A stretch of DNA of 64,000 nt from Loktanella sp. SALINAS62 (GTDB lineage: Bacteria; Pseudomonadota; Alphaproteobacteria; Rhodobacterales; Rhodobacteraceae). How positions within the stretch are numbered: the stretch's first letter is position 1; every line of letters begins with the position of its first letter. Shown piece by piece: positions 8,307-16,928 of the stretch. Below the pieces are notes generated by a model. The model made no database searches and was not told the DNA's origin. It worked only from the letters and a program-made list of their open reading frames with translations. The stretch spans positions 112,228 to 176,227 of the forward strand of contig NZ_JAAFZU010000001.1 of NCBI RefSeq assembly GCF_018263905.1, given 5' to 3'. The translations under genes and the position numbers were made by a program.

Positions 8307-9299
8307 ATGAATTTTCTGAACACATTGAATGTCATGATCACGGACACGCTTGGTCCGTTCGGTCCCATCATGCTGGTCGGCGTGCTGGGCGTCGTGATGA
8401 TACTGGCGACGCTGCCGGTGCTTTTGAAAAAAGAAGTCGACCCACTGGATCGGCTGAAAGCATCGACACAAAAAACAGAAACCCTCAAAGCTGGCGACAT
8501 GAAGCAGCGCCTGCGCGAGGAAAAGAAAAAGGACCAGCTGGAAAAATACGCGACGTTTCTTGAACCGCAAAATGAAGCCGATTATTCCGCAATCAAGCTG
8601 AAGCTGCTTCAGGCGGGCTATAAAAGCCGCAACGCCGTGCGCAACTTCTACTTTGCGCAATTCGCCCTTGCCATCATCGGTCTGACTCTTGGCTGTATTT
8701 ACGCGTTTCTGGATTCCCTGACGAACGAGGAATTGACCGGACAGGCGGTCGCTTTCATGGTCGTGATCCCGGGCGGTGCTGGCTATATGTTCCCGAAATA
8801 CTGGGTCACACGACGTCAGGCGTCCCGGCGCGAAGCGATCGAAAATGGGTTTCCCGATAGCCTTGACCTGATGCTGGTCTGCGTCGAAGCAGGTCAATCG
8901 CTGGATCAATCCATCATGCGGGTCGCCAGAGAGCTGAAATCAGGCTTCCCCGACCTGTCCAGCGAATACGAAATGGTCAGCCAAGAATTGAAAGCGGGCA
9001 AGGACAAGGAATCCGTGATGCGCGACATGGCTGAACGTTGCGGCACCCCGGATATCACCAGCTTTGTCACCGTGCTGATCCAAAGCCAGCAGTTCGGCAC
9101 ATCCATCGCAGATGCGCTGCGGGTCTATGCGGGCGAAATGCGTGACAAACGTGTTATGCGGGCCGAAGAAAAGGCCAACAAGCTGCCGACCAAGATGACA
9201 CTGGCGACGATGATGTTGACGGTCCCTCCGCTTCTGCTCATCCTGATTGGACCCTCGGTTTACAGCATGGGGGAAATTTTGGGGTCGACCGGCGGCTAA
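8307..9299 (+). CDS. tadC: Tad inner-membrane platform protein TadC
   Basis: This 330-aa second F-family platform subunit is partner of TadB. An N-terminal membrane helix (about 15-38) precedes a charged linker rich in Lys/Glu (residues 45-85). Two helices follow near 115-165, then the F domain (about 175-290) with GFPDSLDLMLVCVEAGQSLDQSIMRVARELK and TPDITSFVTVLIQSQQFGTSIADALRVYAGEMRDKR. A C-terminal helix covers about 300-325. The start is 9 nt after the tadB stop. Size and order match TadC of other Tad loci. Confidence 0.93.
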   Translation: MNFLNTLNVMITDTLGPFGPIMLVGVLGVVMILATLPVLLKKEVDPLDRLKASTQKTETLKAGDMKQRLREEKKKDQLEKYATFLEPQNEADYSAIKLKLLQAGYKSRNAVRNFYFAQFALAIIGLTLGCIYAFLDSLTNEELTGQAVAFMVVIPGGAGYMFPKYWVTRRQASRREAIENGFPDSLDLMLVCVEAGQSLDQSIMRVARELKSGFPDLSSEYEMVSQELKAGKDKESVMRDMAERCGTPDITSFVTVLIQSQQFGTSIADALRVYAGEMRDKRVMRAEEKANKLPTKMTLATMMLTVPPLLLILIGPSVYSMGEILGSTGG

Positions 9300-9311
9300 G
9301 GAACACGCGAC

Positions 9312-9860
9312 ATGAACAACTGGCGCAATCTGATGATGGTGGGCGCCATGATGGGGGCGACAGCCTGCGGATCGCTTGATCGTGCTGAACCTGCGGTATT
9401 TGCCCCCGGTATTGCGGGCAAGGCACAGACAGACGGTTTGATTGTCGGGCATCGGTTGATGGCTGCGGGTGAACACGAACTGGCGCTGCGCGCCTATACG
9501 CGGGCCGCAGCCCAACAGGGATTGAACGTCGATACCTTGTCCGCACTTGGGTCCGCCAATCTGCGTCTGGGGCGGTTGGGTCAGGCGGAAAGCCTGCTGC
9601 GCCGCGCGGCAGAGGATACGCCGGATTTCCCACCGGCATGGAACAACCTTGGCGTTTTGCTGATGGAACAGGGCAAATACCCCGAAGCAGCAGAGGTTTT
9701 CCGTCGCGCTTTTGCCACGGATGACGGGAATTCAGATGCGATTCGGCAGAACCTGGCCTTGGCGCTCGCAAAACGCGATGGTGCGCTTTACGCTGACAGT
9801 CAACAGAACCAGCTTCAGCTGGTCGTCAGGGACGATGGGGTGACCGTCGAACCGCTCTGA
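9312..9860 (+). CDS. TPR protein of the Tad locus (TadD-like)
   Basis: This 182-aa protein begins with a short hydrophobic segment and a TACGS motif that could be a lipobox (cysteine at about residue 19). Tandem TPR-like repeats lie at about 50-155: LALRAYTRAAAQQGLNVDTLSALGSANLRLGRLGQAESLLRRA, then PPAWNNLGVLLMEQGKYPEAAEVFRRAFA. TadD proteins are TPR lipoproteins needed for pilus assembly, possibly piloting the secretin. It starts 12 nt after tadC. A second TPR protein follows, so the TadD role may be shared. Confidence 0.85.
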   Translation: MNNWRNLMMVGAMMGATACGSLDRAEPAVFAPGIAGKAQTDGLIVGHRLMAAGEHELALRAYTRAAAQQGLNVDTLSALGSANLRLGRLGQAESLLRRAAEDTPDFPPAWNNLGVLLMEQGKYPEAAEVFRRAFATDDGNSDAIRQNLALALAKRDGALYADSQQNQLQLVVRDDGVTVEPL

Positions 9861-9888
9861 GGCAGTAGCAGCAAAAGGACGCAAAATA

Positions 9889-10728
9889 ATGCGCCACCCT
9901 ATCTTGATCGCCCTTGCAGGGACCCTTGTTTTGTCAGCCTGTGCCAAAAATGGCGAGGCCGAAGTGCAGCGCGCACTTCGGGATTTGAATGTCGTAGACG
10001 AAACCAACCTGAACGATGTGATGCTGACGGTCGGTGACCCGGACGCAGCCGTAGATTATTTCGCCAGCGCCAATGCCAATGACCCCGGACGTTCTGATCT
10101 GCAGCGCGGTCTGGCCAAATCGCTGATGCGTGCCGGTCGCGCGACCGAAGCGATCAGCGCGTGGCAGAACGTCATCGCCCACCCCGAATCCAACAACGAC
10201 GACCGGGTCAATCTGGCAGAGGCGCAGATCCGCGCGAACCAGTGGGATGCCGCATCCGCCACGCTGAACGCGATCCCCCCGACGCACGAAACCTTTAATC
10301 GCTATCGGCTTGAAGCGATGGTTGCCGATAGTAAAAAGCAGTGGGAAAAGGCTGACTCTTTCTATCAAACCGCAGCCGGACTGACGACGACACCGGCAGG
10401 TGTCGTGAACAACTGGGGCTTTTCCAAGTTGACGCGCGGCGATTACGCAGGCGCTGAACGCCTGTTCAACGACGCGCTTCGGCAGGACAGCACGATGTTC
10501 ACCGCCAAAAACAACCTTGTGCTGGCCCGCGGCGCGCAGCGCCGCTACGATCTGCCGGTCATTCCGATGACGCAGGTCGAACGCGCGCAACTGCTTTACA
10601 CGATGGCCCTGACGGCGATCAAACAAAACGATATCACCATCGGCAAAGGCTTGTTGAACGAGGCCGTCGAAACGCACCCCCAGCATTTTGAAGAGGCCGC
10701 GCGTTCGCTGCGCGCGCTGGAAGCATGA
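9889..10728 (+). CDS. tadD: Second TPR lipoprotein of the Tad locus (TadD-like)
   Basis: This 279-aa protein has a clear lipoprotein signal (LVLSACAKN, lipid-modified cysteine at residue 18). Helical TPR-type repeats run over about 50-270, including YFASANANDPGRSDLQRGLAKSLMRAGRATEAISAWQNVI and WGFSKLTRGDYAGAERLFNDALRQDSTMFTAKNNLVLA. This full-length lipoprotein is the better TadD match of the two TPR genes. Its last codons overlap the prepilin peptidase start by 4 nt (ATGA), implying coupled translation. Confidence 0.87.
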   Translation: MRHPILIALAGTLVLSACAKNGEAEVQRALRDLNVVDETNLNDVMLTVGDPDAAVDYFASANANDPGRSDLQRGLAKSLMRAGRATEAISAWQNVIAHPESNNDDRVNLAEAQIRANQWDAASATLNAIPPTHETFNRYRLEAMVADSKKQWEKADSFYQTAAGLTTTPAGVVNNWGFSKLTRGDYAGAERLFNDALRQDSTMFTAKNNLVLARGAQRRYDLPVIPMTQVERAQLLYTMALTAIKQNDITIGKGLLNEAVETHPQHFEEAARSLRALEA

Positions 10729-11219
10729 TTTTGGAACTGACTCCCTTTGCCGCGCTGCTGTTCCTGATCCCGGCAATTCCGGTGGCGCTGTGGGTCGCCT
10801 ACAAGGACGTCGCCACGATGAAAATCCCCAACAAGGCGGTGATCGCTTTGTTTGCGGGTTATGCCGTGCTGGGGCTGATCGCGCTGCCACTGGATGTTTA
10901 CCTGTGGAATTACGTGCATCTGGCCGTGCTGCTTGTGATCGGAATTCTGCTGAACATGACTGGCTGGCTGGGCGCAGGCGACGCGAAATTCATGGCGGCT
11001 GCCGCCCCCTATGTCGCTGCAGGTGATATCAGCGCGATGCTGATGTTGCTGTCGGCGGCGATGCTGGGCGGGTTTGTGTTGCATCGTGCGCTACGTTTGA
11101 CCCCGCTGCGCCGCACCTATCCCCACTGGGAAAGCTGGTCATCGGGCCGTCGGTTCCCCATGGGCCTGCCACTGGCCATCGCATTGACAAGCTATCTGTC
11201 ACTTGCGGCCTTTGGCTAA
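10725..11219 (+). CDS. cpaA: Prepilin peptidase, A24 family (TadV/CpaA)
   Basis: This 164-aa polytopic inner-membrane aspartyl protease cleaves Flp prepilins. The two catalytic aspartates are visible: D28 in YKDVATMKIPN and D86 in the GxGD motif LGAGDAKFM (83-86). Helices fill most of the sequence (about 8-25, 38-58, 65-82, 100-118, 145-162). No methyltransferase domain is present, as usual for the short TadV/CpaA type. It overlaps the TPR gene by 4 nt. Its presence here supplies the processing step for the two pilins at the start of the locus. Confidence 0.94.
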   Translation: MILELTPFAALLFLIPAIPVALWVAYKDVATMKIPNKAVIALFAGYAVLGLIALPLDVYLWNYVHLAVLLVIGILLNMTGWLGAGDAKFMAAAAPYVAAGDISAMLMLLSAAMLGGFVLHRALRLTPLRRTYPHWESWSSGRRFPMGLPLAIALTSYLSLAAFG

Positions 11220-11280
11220 GCCGATGCCCCGCGTTGACAGCAATTTGTCCATTATTCGGCCATAAATTTCAGACATCCTT

Positions 11281-12642
11281 ATGCTTAACGAACGTGGGGT
11301 CATCGCCCCCGTCAGCAGTCAGGGTCGAATGATGAACATGCAGGCTAACGGCGTCATGGCGCCCCCCCGTCCGAAAACGTTGCAGGACATGCTACTTGCC
11401 CTGCCGATGATGCGCGACATCCTGATAAAAACGATGTTCCGCACGAACCTGACAGAAGCCGGTGCCTTGGCCAGGGTGATTTGCCTGCCGATCAACGTCA
11501 CGCAGGAACTGATCGACATGGCGCGCAGCCAGCTTTTGCTGGAAGCGACCGGTACGATGTCTGCGTCATCGGGCACCGAAATGGGCTATCAACTGACAGA
11601 CGCCGGGCGCGCCCGCGCAGGCGAAGCATTGAAGCAATCGGAATACTACGGTGCGATGCCGGTGCCATTGCCAGTCTATCACGAACAGATCAAGCGTCAG
11701 TCGATCCGCAACATTCAGGTCACACGCGATCAACTGATGGGCGCGATGGGCCACCTGATCCTGCCACCGACACTGATCAGCAACCTTGGCCCGGCCGTCA
11801 GCTCTGGTCGGTCGATCCTGATGTATGGGCCACCGGGAAACGGCAAATCCTCGATTTCGAACGGGATCAGGGATGCGATGGGCGACAAGATTTACGTGCC
11901 GCGCGCCGTCGAATATTCCGGCCAGATCATTTCTGTCTATGATCCCATCGTGCATTCGGCCGCCGAAGCCGATGAACAGGACCCAAATTCGCTGCGCCGG
12001 ACCAGCGGTATGTTCGACACACGCTATGTCCGCTGCGAACGCCCCACCGTCATCACCGGCGGTGAACTGTCACTTAGCATGCTTGACCTAGTGTATAATC
12101 CCGTCGCCCGAACCTATCAGGCGCCGCTTCAGATGAAATCGACAGGTGGCATTTTCATCGTCGACGACCTTGGCCGTCAGGCTGAACCACCACAAAGTCT
12201 GGTGAACCGCTGGATCGTCCCGCTGGAAGAAAACAAGGATATTCTGGCCCTGCAATCGGGCGAAAAATTCGAGGTGCCCTTCGACACGCTGGTGATCTTT
12301 TCCACCAACTTTCACCCCAACGCGATTTTCGACAAAGCCGCGTTGCGCCGTATCTTTTACAAGATCAAGATCGACGGCCCAACCCAGTCGGATTTTCTCA
12401 AGATCTTTTCGCTTGTGGCCCGCAAGAAAAAGATGCCGCTGGACGAAACGACGTTACTGCACCTGCTCAACAAGCTCTACCCGACGATCGACAACGTCTA
12501 TGCCAACTATCAGCCAGTCTTCCTGATCGATCAAATCATTTCGATCTGCGAATTCGAAGGCATCCCAAACCAGATGACACCGGAACTGATGGACCGTGCC
12601 TGGGCGAACATGTTTGTCGCGGACGAAGATATCGTGCGCTGA
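11281..12642 (+). CDS. AAA family ATPase of unknown function, Tad-locus associated
   Basis: This 453-aa protein has an N-terminal region (about 35-125) that looks like a small winged-helix unit: KTLQDMLLALPMMRDILIKTMFRTN followed by YQLTDAGRARAGEAL. A linker and an AAA module follow, with Walker A GPPGNGKSS (183-191), Walker B GGIFIVDDLGRQ (about 288-299), a sensor-like VIFSTNFHP (about 339) and the Arg finger candidate ALRRIFYKIKI. I recognise it as a conserved alphaproteobacterial ATPase family without an assigned role. It starts 61 bp after the prepilin peptidase and 36 bp before the helicase gene, so its partner set is ambiguous. A response or remodelling function in pilus biogenesis is possible but unproven. 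Confidence 0.85.
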   Translation: MLNERGVIAPVSSQGRMMNMQANGVMAPPRPKTLQDMLLALPMMRDILIKTMFRTNLTEAGALARVICLPINVTQELIDMARSQLLLEATGTMSASSGTEMGYQLTDAGRARAGEALKQSEYYGAMPVPLPVYHEQIKRQSIRNIQVTRDQLMGAMGHLILPPTLISNLGPAVSSGRSILMYGPPGNGKSSISNGIRDAMGDKIYVPRAVEYSGQIISVYDPIVHSAAEADEQDPNSLRRTSGMFDTRYVRCERPTVITGGELSLSMLDLVYNPVARTYQAPLQMKSTGGIFIVDDLGRQAEPPQSLVNRWIVPLEENKDILALQSGEKFEVPFDTLVIFSTNFHPNAIFDKAALRRIFYKIKIDGPTQSDFLKIFSLVARKKKMPLDETTLLHLLNKLYPTIDNVYANYQPVFLIDQIISICEFEGIPNQMTPELMDRAWANMFVADEDIVR

Positions 12643-12678
12643 CTTGACGCCCGCCCACCAGCGGCCCACTTCGGGGGA

Positions 12679-15078
12679 ATGGAATTACCCCCGATCTTTA
12701 CCGACTGGTTCACGTCCCGTGGCTGGTCGGTGCATCCGCATCAGCAGGACATGCTGGACCGGTCGAATGCCCCCGCCCTGCTGCTGATCGCACCCACAGG
12801 CGGCGGCAAAACGCTGGCAGGGTTTCTACCCACGCTGGTCGAACTGGCCGATGGCGCACACCGCGGTCTGCATACGCTCTACGTTTCACCGCTCAAGGCG
12901 CTGGCGGCGGATATTCGGCGCAACCTTGGCACGCCGATCGCGGACATGAACCTGCCGATCCGGGTCGAAGACCGCACCGGCGACACCACGGCCACCGCCA
13001 AAAGACGCCAGCGCGCAGACCCGCCCCACATCCTGCTGACCACGCCCGAAAGCCTTGCGCTGCTGACATCATACGAAGACGCGCCGCGCATCTTTGCGGG
13101 CTTGCAGCGCATCGTGATCGACGAAATCCACGCGCTGGCAGAATCCAAACGTGGCGACCAATTGATGCTGGCCCTGTCGCGGCTGCAAGCCTTGTGCCCC
13201 GATCTGCGGCGCGTCGGCCTGTCCGCCACCGTCGAAGACCCCGCCGCCATCGCGTCGCAACTGGCCTGCCACCCCGACCCTTGCGACATTCTGTATGCGG
13301 ACCCCGGACCCGCCGCCGATATCAGCATGCTTGTCACCGCAGAACGCCCCCCGTGGGCGGGCGGCAACGCACGCTATGCCATCCTCGCCGTGCTGGAACA
13401 GGTCAAACAGCACAAGACGACGCTGATTTTCCACAACACCCGCGCGCAGGCAGAGGTGTTTTTCCACAACCTTTGGCTGGCCAACGACACCGATCTGCCC
13501 ATCGGCATCCACCACGGCAGTCTGGACCGCGAACAGCGCCAGCGGGTCGAGGCCGCGATGGTGCGCGGCGATCTGCGCGCCATCGTCTGCACCGGCAGTC
13601 TGGATCTGGGCATCGACTGGGGCGATGTAGACCTAGTGATCCAGATCGGTGCGCCCAAGAACGTCAAACGCCTGATCCAGCGGATCGGGCGCGCCAACCA
13701 CCGCTACAACGCCCCGTCAAAGGCGCTGCTGGTGCCCGCCAACCGGTTCGAGGTTGTCGAATGCATGGCCGCACTGGACGCCGCGCGCGAAGCTGATCTG
13801 GACGGCGATCCAAAGGGCGCAGGCCCGCGCGATGTGCTGTGCCAGCACATTTTGATCCGCGCCTGCGCCGGACCGTTCGACGCCGACGCGCTGTTTGCGG
13901 AAATCCGCACGGTTGGCGCCTATGCCGCGCTGACACGGGCCGAATTTGATGATTGCCTCGATTTTTGCGCTACTGGCGGTTATGCGTTGCGGGCCTATGA
14001 CCGCTGGAAACGGCTGTTGCTGCGCGACGGCTGCTGGCAATTGCGCGACCCCCGCGCTGCCCGTGACATCCGCATGAATATCGGCACCATTCAGGATACG
14101 GACACGTTGAAGGTGCGCCTGAAAGGCGCCTACAAACCGCTGGGCGAGATCGAAGAAGGCTTTGCCGCGCAACTGACGCCGGGCGACACATTCCTGATCG
14201 GTGGTGAGATTGTCCGCTACGAAAGGCTGCGCGAGCTAAGTGTCGAAGTGACGCGCCGCGCGGACAAGCCGCCCAAGATCGCGACATTCATGGGCACGAA
14301 ATTCGCCACATCGACCCAGTTGTCGCAGCGCATCCTGCGGATGTTCCAGCAGGACGACTGGCCTGAATTGCCAGACCACACCGCCGAATGGCTGCACCTG
14401 CACCGCCAAATCTCTCACCTGCCGCAGGCCGACCGCATTCTGGTGGAATCCTTTCCCCATGACGGTCGTGCACAGACGTGTTTTTACGGCTTTGCGGGGC
14501 GCAACGCACAGCAGACGCTGGGCCTGCTGCTGACCAAACGGATGGAAGAGGAAAACCTTGATCCCTTGGGGTTTGTGGCCACCGATTACGCCACGCTGGT
14601 CTGGGGATTAAAGCCTGTGACAGACCCGGCGCCGCTGTTCGATGATGTTGCGATGCGCGCGGGATTCAATGACTGGCTGGCTGGCAATGCCGTGATGAAA
14701 CGGACATTTCGCGCGTCTGCCACTATCGCAGGACTGATCCAGCGCAATCTGCCACAGGCCCGCAAATCCGGGCGACAGGCGACGTTTTCGTCCGACATTC
14801 TGTATGACACGCTGACCAAATACGACCCTGACCACCTGATGCTGGACATCACCCGGCAAGAGGCCTTGCGCGGTCTGGTTGATTTTGGCCGGATCGAGGA
14901 AATGCTGACCCGGACGGCAGGCCGCGTCGATCACGTGACACTGACACGCCCCACGCCGCTTGCCGCACCCCTGCTGCTGGAAGCCGGGCGCATACCCGTC
15001 GCCGGTAAGGGGCGCGAACGTCTGATGGAGGAAACCGCCGCCCAACTGATGCGCGATGCGGGTATCGCGGATCTGTAG
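12679..15078 (+). CDS. Ligase-associated DNA damage response DEXH-box helicase (Lhr-type)
   Basis: This 799-aa ATP-dependent 3'-5' DNA helicase belongs to the branch of Lhr helicases found with ATP-dependent DNA ligase, an MBL-fold exonuclease and PdeM. Helicase motifs are clear: motif I APTGGGKTLAGF (39-50), motif II IDEIHALAE (about 146), motif III VGLSATVEDP, the C-terminal RecA domain with FHNTRAQAEVFFHNL, and motifs V-VI ending in IQRIGRANHR. The Lhr-core winged-helix and beta-barrel part fills the rest. The start agrees with the family N-terminus (LPPxFTDWF). Neither ligase nor exonuclease is adjacent here; the phosphoesterase follows 39 bp downstream. Confidence 0.92.
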   Translation: MELPPIFTDWFTSRGWSVHPHQQDMLDRSNAPALLLIAPTGGGKTLAGFLPTLVELADGAHRGLHTLYVSPLKALAADIRRNLGTPIADMNLPIRVEDRTGDTTATAKRRQRADPPHILLTTPESLALLTSYEDAPRIFAGLQRIVIDEIHALAESKRGDQLMLALSRLQALCPDLRRVGLSATVEDPAAIASQLACHPDPCDILYADPGPAADISMLVTAERPPWAGGNARYAILAVLEQVKQHKTTLIFHNTRAQAEVFFHNLWLANDTDLPIGIHHGSLDREQRQRVEAAMVRGDLRAIVCTGSLDLGIDWGDVDLVIQIGAPKNVKRLIQRIGRANHRYNAPSKALLVPANRFEVVECMAALDAAREADLDGDPKGAGPRDVLCQHILIRACAGPFDADALFAEIRTVGAYAALTRAEFDDCLDFCATGGYALRAYDRWKRLLLRDGCWQLRDPRAARDIRMNIGTIQDTDTLKVRLKGAYKPLGEIEEGFAAQLTPGDTFLIGGEIVRYERLRELSVEVTRRADKPPKIATFMGTKFATSTQLSQRILRMFQQDDWPELPDHTAEWLHLHRQISHLPQADRILVESFPHDGRAQTCFYGFAGRNAQQTLGLLLTKRMEEENLDPLGFVATDYATLVWGLKPVTDPAPLFDDVAMRAGFNDWLAGNAVMKRTFRASATIAGLIQRNLPQARKSGRQATFSSDILYDTLTKYDPDHLMLDITRQEALRGLVDFGRIEEMLTRTAGRVDHVTLTRPTPLAAPLLLEAGRIPVAGKGRERLMEETAAQLMRDAGIADL

Positions 15079-15117
15079 CCTCTTGCACATCACGCCAATG
15101 GGCGGCAGGAACGGATC

Positions 15118-15816
15118 ATGAACGCCTATGACTTTACCATTTGTGACGACAGGCTAACCGCGCTTCCATCTGGTGCGCTGTGGTGGGCTGCGGAACGGTT
15201 ACTGTGCGTGTCCGACCTGCATCTGTGCAAATCCGACCGCGTGGCCCGCCGGTCCGGGCAGATGCTGCCACCCTATGAGACACGCGAAACGCTGGCCCGC
15301 CTGTCAGCCGACATCGCCGCGAACGAACCCGCGACAGTGATTTGTCTGGGTGACAGTTTCGACGATCTGGATGCCGCGCGCAGCCTGTCCGACGCTGACA
15401 TCGCCACACTGACCACCCTGCAAGCCGGCCGCGACTGGATCTGGATCGAAGGCAACCACGACCCCGGCCCCGTCGCCTTGGGTGGCTCTCATCTGGCGGA
15501 TCATCGCGTCGGCAGGTTGGTTTTTCGCCATATTGCCACCCCTGATAAGGGCGAGGTGTCGGGCCATTACCATCCCAAACACGCGATCCCCGGCGCAGGC
15601 GGTGCGCGCCCTTGCTTTTTATTCGACGATCAGCGTTTGATCCTTCCCGCTTACGGCGCCTACACGGGGGGTCTGCACGCAAGCCATCCGGTGCTGTCCC
15701 GTCTGTTCGGGCCACAGGCCTGCGCCATCCTGACCGGACGGCGCGCGATCTGCGTTCCGGTCAGGCCGTCAGCCCCTCTGGCTCGGCCAGGTCATTGGCG
15801 CGGCAACAGGCGGTGA
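15118..15816 (+). CDS. pdeM: Ligase-associated DNA damage response endonuclease PdeM
   Basis: This 232-aa calcineurin-like metallophosphoesterase is the usual partner of the preceding helicase. Metal-binding motifs are in order: [10 protein letters not shown] (about 31), LGDSFDDLD (GD box, about 78), WIEGNHDPG (GNHD box, about 115) and SGHYHPKH (about 143). The role in end processing comes from the family, not from this sequence. The last 18 codons ([19 protein letters not shown] region) run 56 nt into the 3' end of folD on the other strand. That makes the C-terminus longer than the conserved fold requires. Confidence 0.92.
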   Translation: MNAYDFTICDDRLTALPSGALWWAAERLLCVSDLHLCKSDRVARRSGQMLPPYETRETLARLSADIAANEPATVICLGDSFDDLDAARSLSDADIATLTTLQAGRDWIWIEGNHDPGPVALGGSHLADHRVGRLVFRHIATPDKGEVSGHYHPKHAIPGAGGARPCFLFDDQRLILPAYGAYTGGLHASHPVLSRLFGPQACAILTGRRAICVPVRPSAPLARPGHWRGNRR

Positions 15817-16639
15817 CGGTATTGGCCAGCAGGCAGGCAATTGTCATCGGCCCCACACCACCCGGCACCGGGGTAATGGCCCCTGCCACCTGCGACGCAC
15901 TGGCATAATCGACATCACCGACCAATCCGTCATCGGTCCGGTTGATACCCACGTCGATCACCGTCGCGCCCGGCTTGATCCAGTCGCCCGACACCATCTT
16001 GGGTCGTCCGACCGCCGCCACGACGATATCGGCCCGGCGGACGACGTCGGCCAGATTTTTGGTCCGCGAATGCGCGATCGTCACTGTGCAGCTGTCACCC
16101 AGCAGCAGTTGCGCCATCGGTTTGCCCACGATGTTGGACCGCCCGATCACCACCGCATCCAGTCCGGATAGCGACCCATGATGGTCACGCAGCATCATCA
16201 GGCAGCCCAGCGGCGTGCAGGGCACCATCGCCTTTTGCCCCGTGCCCAACAGGCCCACGTTCGAGATATGAAATCCGTCCACGTCCTTGGCCGGATCAAT
16301 CGCGGCCAAGACGTATGATTCGTCCATGTGGCCGGGCAGTGGCAGTTGCACAAGGATGCCATGTACCTCTGGATTCGCGTTCAGATCGGCGATCAAAGCG
16401 AGCAGATCATCCTGCGCTGCATCCGCGTTCAGACGATATTCGAGCGACAGCATCCCCACCTGCTTGGTCATCTTGCCCTTGGATTTGACATAGACCTGAC
16501 TGGCGGGGTCTTCACCGACCAGCACCACGGCAAGCCCCGGTGTGATGCCGTGCTCATCCTTTAGACGCGCAACATGTGTCGCAACCTTATCGCGCACCCG
16601 GCTGGCAAAGGCTTTGCCGTCAATCACAGTCGCCGTCAT
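15761..16639 (-). CDS. folD: Bifunctional methylene-THF dehydrogenase / methenyl-THF cyclohydrolase FolD
   Basis: This 292-aa cytosolic enzyme interconverts 5,10-methylene-, methenyl- and 10-formyl-tetrahydrofolate with NADP. Active-site features are [15 protein letters not shown] (catalytic Lys near residue 56), [20 protein letters not shown], and the NADP-binding [17 protein letters not shown]. The C-terminal block has VIDVGINR and [23 protein letters not shown] lies 6-7 nt before the ATG. Its 3' end overlaps pdeM tail-to-tail by 56 nt. Confidence 0.97.
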   Translation of the reverse strand: MTATVIDGKAFASRVRDKVATHVARLKDEHGITPGLAVVLVGEDPASQVYVKSKGKMTKQVGMLSLEYRLNADAAQDDLLALIADLNANPEVHGILVQLPLPGHMDESYVLAAIDPAKDVDGFHISNVGLLGTGQKAMVPCTPLGCLMMLRDHHGSLSGLDAVVIGRSNIVGKPMAQLLLGDSCTVTIAHSRTKNLADVVRRADIVVAAVGRPKMVSGDWIKPGATVIDVGINRTDDGLVGDVDYASASQVAGAITPVPGGVGPMTIACLLANTVTACCRANDLAEPEGLTA

Positions 16640-16928
16640 GGTATCTCCTTATGGGACGGTTTCGGGGCGCAGCCCCCCTTGCAGTGGCGCAATAACGCCG
16701 AAAGGCGTTAGAACAAACCTCCAATTTCGCCTTGCAGCGATGTCTTAAAGTGTCTCCTGCGCACCCGCACAGGCAATCCTGGGATCGGGTTGACGGGTCA
16801 GTCCACCTGCCCCCTGTTGCGACAGACCCTAGGCAGAGCCAGTGCGATTACAGGCCCGAATAGCGACTGAATCAGTCGGAAACCGCCCCCGAATTTGAAA
16901 ACCATTTCACAGCCGACAGCTGGCGCCC
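16640..16928. other. Intergenic region between the MOSC gene and folD
   Basis: The 289-bp gap holds a perfect 7-bp stem with a GAAA tetraloop (16693-16699 with 16704-16710), which lies in the folD leader about 55 nt upstream of its start. It also holds a 35-codon minus-strand frame (16798-16905, beginning MVFKFGGGFRLIQSLFG) with a hydrophobic middle and no good ribosome binding site. I would not call that frame a gene without conservation. Nothing else recognisable is present. Confidence 0.4.
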
